From positions 434,001 through 498,000 of the forward strand of contig CM059625.1 of assembly GCA_030435675.1 (NCBI GenBank): 64,000 nt of DNA, written 5' to 3'. Origin of the DNA: Steinernema hermaphroditum (lineage: Eukaryota; Nematoda; Chromadorea; Rhabditida; Steinernematidae). Below, in pieces: positions 58,303 to 64,000 of the stretch. A program made the position numbers and the translations under genes. Below the pieces are notes generated by a model that was not told the DNA's origin, made no database searches, and saw nothing but the letters and a program-made list of their open reading frames with translations. The number at the start of each line of letters is the position of its first letter. Within the stretch, counting starts at the first letter, position 1.

Positions 58303-60748
58303 GATCTCGGAGTCAGCAGTGAACAGTGAAGCTATCGAAATAAACCAACGACCGCCGTCGACACAATAGATGCCGGTAGTGATTTAGAGGCTAGTGCTAT
58401 GTCAAGTAGCAATATCCGAAAGGGGGACTAACTACACACTGTGCGCTATGTGTGTATGATGTTTGCCCTGGGGGGATAAATCGCGTGGGGGGAGAAAACC
58501 AGGTGATGAAGCTACTGCTCCTCTCTGCAATTTTGACGTTGATTGGCGAGCTGCCGCGCAGTGAAGAAGAGGTAGCCAGTCGATCAGCGCTGGCCGATTG
58601 GTGAGCTGATGAAGCAACGAAGAGCACGGAAGGAACGTGTTTAGCGGTTACTGACTTCGCCCGATTTTGGAAAAAGCCCCCAATATCGCTTGATTAGTCC
58701 ATAACAGCAATTACGAACTACACAAAAACCGTTTCGTTGTCGATCGTTTTTCTCGCTTTATGGCTGAAAAAACGGCACTTCATGGTGAACTTTACGAGTG
58801 CCTGTAAAGGATTTGGTTGGGCTTACATTCCAGGCTAGTACTTATGTGGCGTAATATTTTTATAAACCCGTTCTTTGCTATTGGTAGATGCTGTAGAAAA
58901 TATCTCGATGCATCGAAACCTGCCCATAGTGTTTTTAGTACTATCCGAAAGGACATGGAATAAAAAGGAATGACATTATGGAATGTGCTGAAAAACAAAA
59001 TCGGTCAATTCCGATGAGCATTGCTTCAAAATTAGCGAGTTCCTTGACAAAATGCGCTTGACGAACACGTAAGTATATAATGTCTGCTAGACATAAAGGA
59101 TATCAAAACAAATATGATTTCCCCTCGCTGTTAAGGAAACTGTAAGTAAACTGGATCTGAAAACCAGAAGCCAAGGATCGTACTCGGAACTCTGAATGTG
59201 CGCTGCTTAGTTTCCCTTGACCGTCTCATCGAGCTACAAGAAGAACTGGCGCCTGCGAACAAAGTCATTAGTTCTAATTTCTTTTAAACTAGTGGTCGAC
59301 GTATTAAACTGTAGAGTGACTATATGGTCATTTGCGAAAGTACCCTTATTCTGCTCTCGTGTTAACTGGCGTAATACCGTCGCCGTAATTTCCCCCACGT
59401 GGTTACATAATCACTTCCCGTTTTTGACATGCGCATAATTACTGTTGTCGTTGTACACGTTGGCCTCCTCACACAGAGCATCCTGGCATTGCGCAACACC
59501 GTGTCATGCGATAATTGTAACTTTCGACGGGTTTATTGTTTTAACGAGAGAATCTCTTTGATCACCTCGGCGTTGCTTTTGTTTCTCTGCAGCAGACTTG
59601 TTTTCTCCCTAAAGAGCACGACACCACTTTCCAATTCATATTGTCATGTAATTTACTTTTGAAACAGCCACTTCACGAGGCGATCCGATTCGATGGGGTC
59701 GAAGTCCTGTGGGTACATTGCTGCGAAGTTCTGGATTCTATAGTTATTCTCCCAATAATGAGGGGAAGCTTTTTCAAGATCGCTCGGAAATCCCGACATT
59801 CGTAATCTAGATTGTTAGCATCCTGAAAGAAAAAAAAATAAACCCGAAGAGTGAACGAAGCGCGCCTGGCGGTTCGCTAAATGCTGAAATATTGTCATGG
59901 ATACAATGCAGTTCGTGAACGCCTCAGCTGTGATTGCAAGTTGTTTTGGAGACCAGTGTGTGCTTCTCCAAGCGCAAATTTTATGAAAGCATCAAGATTC
60001 AAGGCAAGAAGGCACTGATTGAAATGAGTTGTCATGCTTCCATATTACATAACCAGATAGCAAGTATAGAGGCTATGGATAAATTCTGTTCGCTCAATGA
60101 ACTCAATCTTGCTAGCCTCTTACTGCCTCCAACGATGGCTGCAAATTTGTTGGCGCATATATTTCCCCTAATCGAAGCCTGATGTCTGATTAAGCTCATA
60201 TGTGTGAAAGTAAACTCGGATATTCGCGCGGAACTGGTTTCATGACTAGAGATAATCATCACACAACCAGATGCTAGCCTCCTAGTACTGGGTAGGAAAC
60301 GTGCGAAATTATGGCTCAGTTTTAAAGTGGTTGGCTAGTGCGATGTTTTCTTAAAAAAATTCAGCGAAATACAACGCCCGAATCGTCCGTTTTCCGAATA
60401 GCCCATACAAATGTTTTCTGGAGTGCCCCTTAAGTACAAAAGTACAAAAAGTACAAAAACGTATAATGGGATTACTTGGAATGGAGAAACACACAATAAT
60501 CGCTATCGCGTTTAACTACTGCACTCGGTAGTGCTTGCCTAGTAACCAGTTGCGCTCTAGAACACTGTATCAGTTGCACGTAAAGAAACTTGTTTCAGGC
60601 ACGTTGTAAACGCATAATGAATACGGCTCACATAAAAAATTTTATGTCTAGTGCCATCGGCGGGAGTATTTTGCAGGCTGGAGAGTATTGAACAACTTTC
60701 AGAACAACAGAACTATAATGTATGGAGTACACAACAAGTTGAATAAAA
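58303..60748. other. Intergenic between the Gln/Pro-rich gene and gldc-1
   Basis: About 2.4 kb without a supportable gene. Frames at 59217-59662 and 59934-60182 lack domains and splice partners. It includes the promoter of the minus-strand secreted protein and the 3' end of gldc-1. Confidence 0.5.
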
Positions 60749-63700
60749 TTAAGAATAAGCCTCCATGGGCGCACAGGTACAGAAGAGGTTGCGATCACCG
60801 TATTGATCATCGATACGAGCCACAGTAGGCCAATGCTTCGAGTGACACCATGGCTTCGGGAAAGCGGCGACCTCGCGGGAGTATGGCCGATTCCAATCGG
60901 AGTTGACGACTGTGTATAGAGGATGCGGCGCCATCTAAACAAAATAGTGATATATTGCAATTCTGAAATAAACTTTTGCACCTTAAGAGGGTTTACTTCA
61001 CGATCCATAGCTCCCTCCTCGATTTGGCGAATTTCCTCACGAATAGAAAGCAGAGAATCGACAAATCTGTCCATCTCGCCCTTATCCTCACTCTCCGTTG
61101 GTTCGATCATCAGACAGTCATGTACAGGCCAAGCCATCGTAGGTGCATGGAAGCCGTAGTCCATAAGACGCTTGGCAATGTCGATGACTTCGATTCCAGC
61201 GCTCTTCTTAAACGGCTTGCAGTCAATTATGAATTCATGTGCATTGAGTCCTTGTTCGTCCTTATACACAATTTTGAATCCCTCTTCGAGCCGTTTAGCC
61301 ATGTAGTTCGCATTTAGAATAGCCATTTGAGTGGCTTCGCGAAGTCCGTTGCCTCCCATCAGTCGAATATATGCCCAAGTAATGGCAAGAATGCTAAATT
61401 ATGTTTATGTGTTCATTTTGTAACGAATGCGAAAGATAAAGAGAGCCAAGGCCACTTTGCCTTCATTCGCTCAGTGTTGTGACTAACCTGCTGGATCCAT
61501 ATGGTGCTGCACTGACGGCGCTTTCTTCACGACCGTCGACCGGAATCACTGGATGACCGGGAAGGAATGGCGTTAAGTGAGATTTTCTGAAAAAGAAGCG
61601 ATGTAGAAGACAAATAAACTGATCGGCAGCTTACACAGCAATAGGACCCGCACCAGGTCCACCACCTCCATGGGGAATGCAGAATGTCTTATGAAGATTG
61701 AGGTGACTAACATCGCTGCCGTAGTCTCCTGGACGACAAAGGCCAACCTGCGCATTGAGGTTAGCTCCATCAAGGTAGACTTGTCCGCCGTTTTCATGGA
61801 TCTTGTTGCAAACATCGACGATGGACGACTCGAAGACACCATGAGTTGAGGGGTAGGTGATCATTATGGCTGCCAGCTCATTGCTGAATTTATCGACCTT
61901 TGCAGATAAGTCCTTGAAATTGATGTTTCCGTGGCGATCGGATTCGACTGGAACCACACGCATGTTGGCCAATTGAGCACTGGCGGGGTTTGTTCCATGG
62001 GCTGACGAAGGGATGAGGCAAACCTAAAGTCGCGTTATTAGCTGATCCTACAAGATCGTGTGAGCAAAATGATAAAAGGAATCATTCATTTAACCTTGGA
62101 AACTTTTCAAATATCACTTACATTTCTCTGATCCTGTCCAATGGAATTCAGATAGTTCCTAATGGCGAGGAGACCGGCATATTCGCCATTGGCACCGCTG
62201 TTGGGCTGGAGTGACACGCTGTCGTATCCCGTGATTTCGCACAGCCATTTCTCCAAGTCTTGGAACATTTTCGCGTATCCTTGAGTTTGACTGTGCGGAG
62301 CAAATGGATGAACGTTTGAGAATTTAGGCCAAGTAATGGGTATCAGTTCGGCACTGGCGTTCAACTTCATGGTGCAGGAACCAAGGGGAATCATTGAGTG
62401 CACAAGTGAGATATCCTTGTTTTCAAGCTGCTTCATGTAACGCACCAACTGGCTTTCACTGTGATGGGTGTTAAAAATTTTGTGAGTCAGGAATGTGCTT
62501 CGGCGTGAGTGATCAGAATTTCCAATTAAGGGAGCCGGTGTCTCGTGAAGATGGCTTTCGACATCGTCCTAAATTTACTATGAAATTTAGATCAGCGAGA
62601 CCTGATGTACCGCGCTCTTAGTAATGCCAAAAACGTAAAGAAGGTCGCTAATATCTTCCGGATCTGTAGTTTCATCGAGAGACACTCCAACGTGCTTTCC
62701 ATCTTCGAAGAAACGAATGTTAATCTTCTTCTCCTCGCAACGTTTCTTCAGCTCGTCCACATCGCGGACGCGGATCTTTAAGGTGTCGAAATAGTCTTCG
62801 TGTACCACTTCATGTCTTCCCGACGCTTTTAGTTCTGAACATAACATTCAGTCGAAACAGTGACCGAGAAACTCACGATGGGCCAGGAAAGCGGTAGATT
62901 TATGAACAGTTCTAGCAATAGCAGTGAGGCGATGAGGGCCGTGATAAACGGCATACATGGCGGCCATGTTGGCCAGAAGCGCCTGAGCAGTGCAGATATT
63001 GGACGTAGCCTTATCACGTCGGATGTGTTGTTCACGTGTTTGCAGAGCCAAGCGATAGGCTAGCTTTCCGTTTGCGTCTCTGAAATTTTCTTGCTAAACT
63101 CGAGAAGAGTTTCACTTCGTTGAACTATTTGAAACGGCTTTGCGAGGATTTGTGAATCCTCTTTGAATATTACAACATGAAGGAAACCTTACTTGCTTAC
63201 ACCAACAATACGACCAGGCATGGAACGAGCAAGATTGTTGCGTCCATCGGATTTCGCGACGGCCATGAAAGCAGCATGAGGGCCTCCATAACCGAGAGGA
63301 ACGCCGAAACGCTGAGCGCTGCCTACGGCAATGTCAGCTTTGAGATCTCCAGGTGAACGAATCAATGTGAGGGATAACAGGTCGCAAACCATAATGACAA
63401 GTGTCTAAATGTTTTGTGTCAAAATCTACGTTGGTATTCGGGATTCTTACTCCGTTTGCGTGGGCGCGTTCGATGAGGTCGTCTAGGAGGGGAACACGTC
63501 CCTCAGTATCCGGATACTGAATCATTATAGCCGACGTCGTCTTGTCCAGCGAAACTCGGTTGTAGTCCATTGGCACCAGGTTTATTCCCAAGGGCCTAAG
63601 ATTCATTGAATTGCATAAAGAACGGACTTAATAATACTCACTCAGCACGCGTCTTCAGAAGCGCAATGTTTTGCGGATGCAAGTTTGGATCGTAAACGAG

Positions 63701-64000
63701 AGTGTTCCTCTTATTGAATCTCTTTGCGAGGGTCATAGCCTCAGCGCATGCGGTACTTTCATCAAGAAGTGATGCGTTGGCCACGTCGAGGCCAGTAAGA
63801 TCGCAAATCATAGTTTGAAAGTTCAGCAGACTTTCAAGACGGCCCTGAGATACTTCGGGTTGGTAAGGAGTGTACTGTGTGACCCTAAATTGTCAGATCA
63901 TGGATGAAGAAACTGTTTCGAAACTACGAACCATCCAGCGTTTTGAAGCATATTGCGCACAATGACGGCAGGAACGATGCAGTTATAGTAGCCCATACCG
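60749..64000 (-). CDS. gldc-1: Glycine decarboxylase P-protein, N-terminus beyond window edge
   Basis: Eleven minus-strand exons are in the window: 64000-63932 (partial), 63884-63642, 63595-63451, 63404-63193, 63079-62877, 62834-62602, 62568-62122, 62023-61635, 61586-61488, 61393-60982 and 60934-60749. They encode the last 878 aa. [73 protein letters not shown] and [10 protein letters not shown] are all family signatures. The pyridoxal phosphate Lys is in [17 protein letters not shown]. The P-protein decarboxylates glycine in the mitochondrial glycine cleavage system. About 145 N-terminal residues and the mitochondrial targeting signal lie past base 64000. C. elegans GLDC-1 (R12C12.1) is the likely orthologue. 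Confidence 0.95.

Overview
The window is nuclear DNA of a nematode. About sixteen protein genes are split by short introns (often 40-60 bp) with TTTCAG or TTTTAG acceptors, and most match named nematode or animal genes once exons are joined by phase. Several belong to nematode-expanded families (vitellogenin, tandem SAM methyltransferases, a rhamnose-pathway fusion). A strongylid (hookworm or Haemonchus-like) worm fits, but species cannot be fixed from sequence alone. From memory, C. elegans orthologues of at least five of these genes (PTPMT1-like F28C6.8, mdt-26, swsn-7, phb-2, gldc-1) lie on chromosome II, so the window is probably a chromosome II-equivalent segment.

Layout. 1-9.3 kb: PTPMT1-like phosphatase, Rabin8/RAB3IL1-type Sec2 exchange factor and a fused dTDP/UDP-rhamnose synthesis enzyme, all on +. 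These are followed by a minus-strand NYN ribonuclease and the divergent ATP synthase subunit d gene (atp-5). 11-15 kb: two tandem methyltransferase paralogues with the same seven-exon structure. 15-19 kb (-): a GT10 fucosyltransferase and IFT43. 19.7-22.3 kb (+): a MED26-like Mediator subunit, divergent from ift-43. 23.2-29.0 kb (-): a complete 1577-aa vitellogenin with a 51-nt-arm hairpin in intron 2. 29-34.6 kb: repeat-rich, with a higher-order tandem repeat, a tRNA-like SINE candidate and a fold-back Tc1-like transposon. 34.6-38.3 kb (-): an NKAIN-family membrane protein with a very long tail. 39.7-43.0 kb (-): a 612-aa secreted Cys-containing protein I do not recognise. 44.5-49.1 kb (-): ARID2/SWSN-7. 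49-54.4 kb: gene-poor, with a mariner-type element, a broken second transposase and the second SINE copy. 55.4-56.4 kb (+): prohibitin-2. 57.4-58.3 kb (-): a Gln/Pro-rich secreted protein. 60.7-64 kb (-): glycine decarboxylase P-protein, cut by the window edge.

Functional themes: mitochondrial genes (PTPMT1, atp-5, phb-2, gldc-1), cilium or vesicle traffic genes (Rabin8, IFT43), chromatin and transcription genes (MED26, SWSN-7), and surface, secreted or glycan genes (rhamnose enzyme, fucosyltransferase, vitellogenin, two secreted proteins). No prokaryote-style operon, CRISPR array, rRNA or confident tRNA was seen. Exon models are hand-built from splice consensus, phase and family similarity. 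Where all phases close and conserved motifs span the junctions I regard them as strong.
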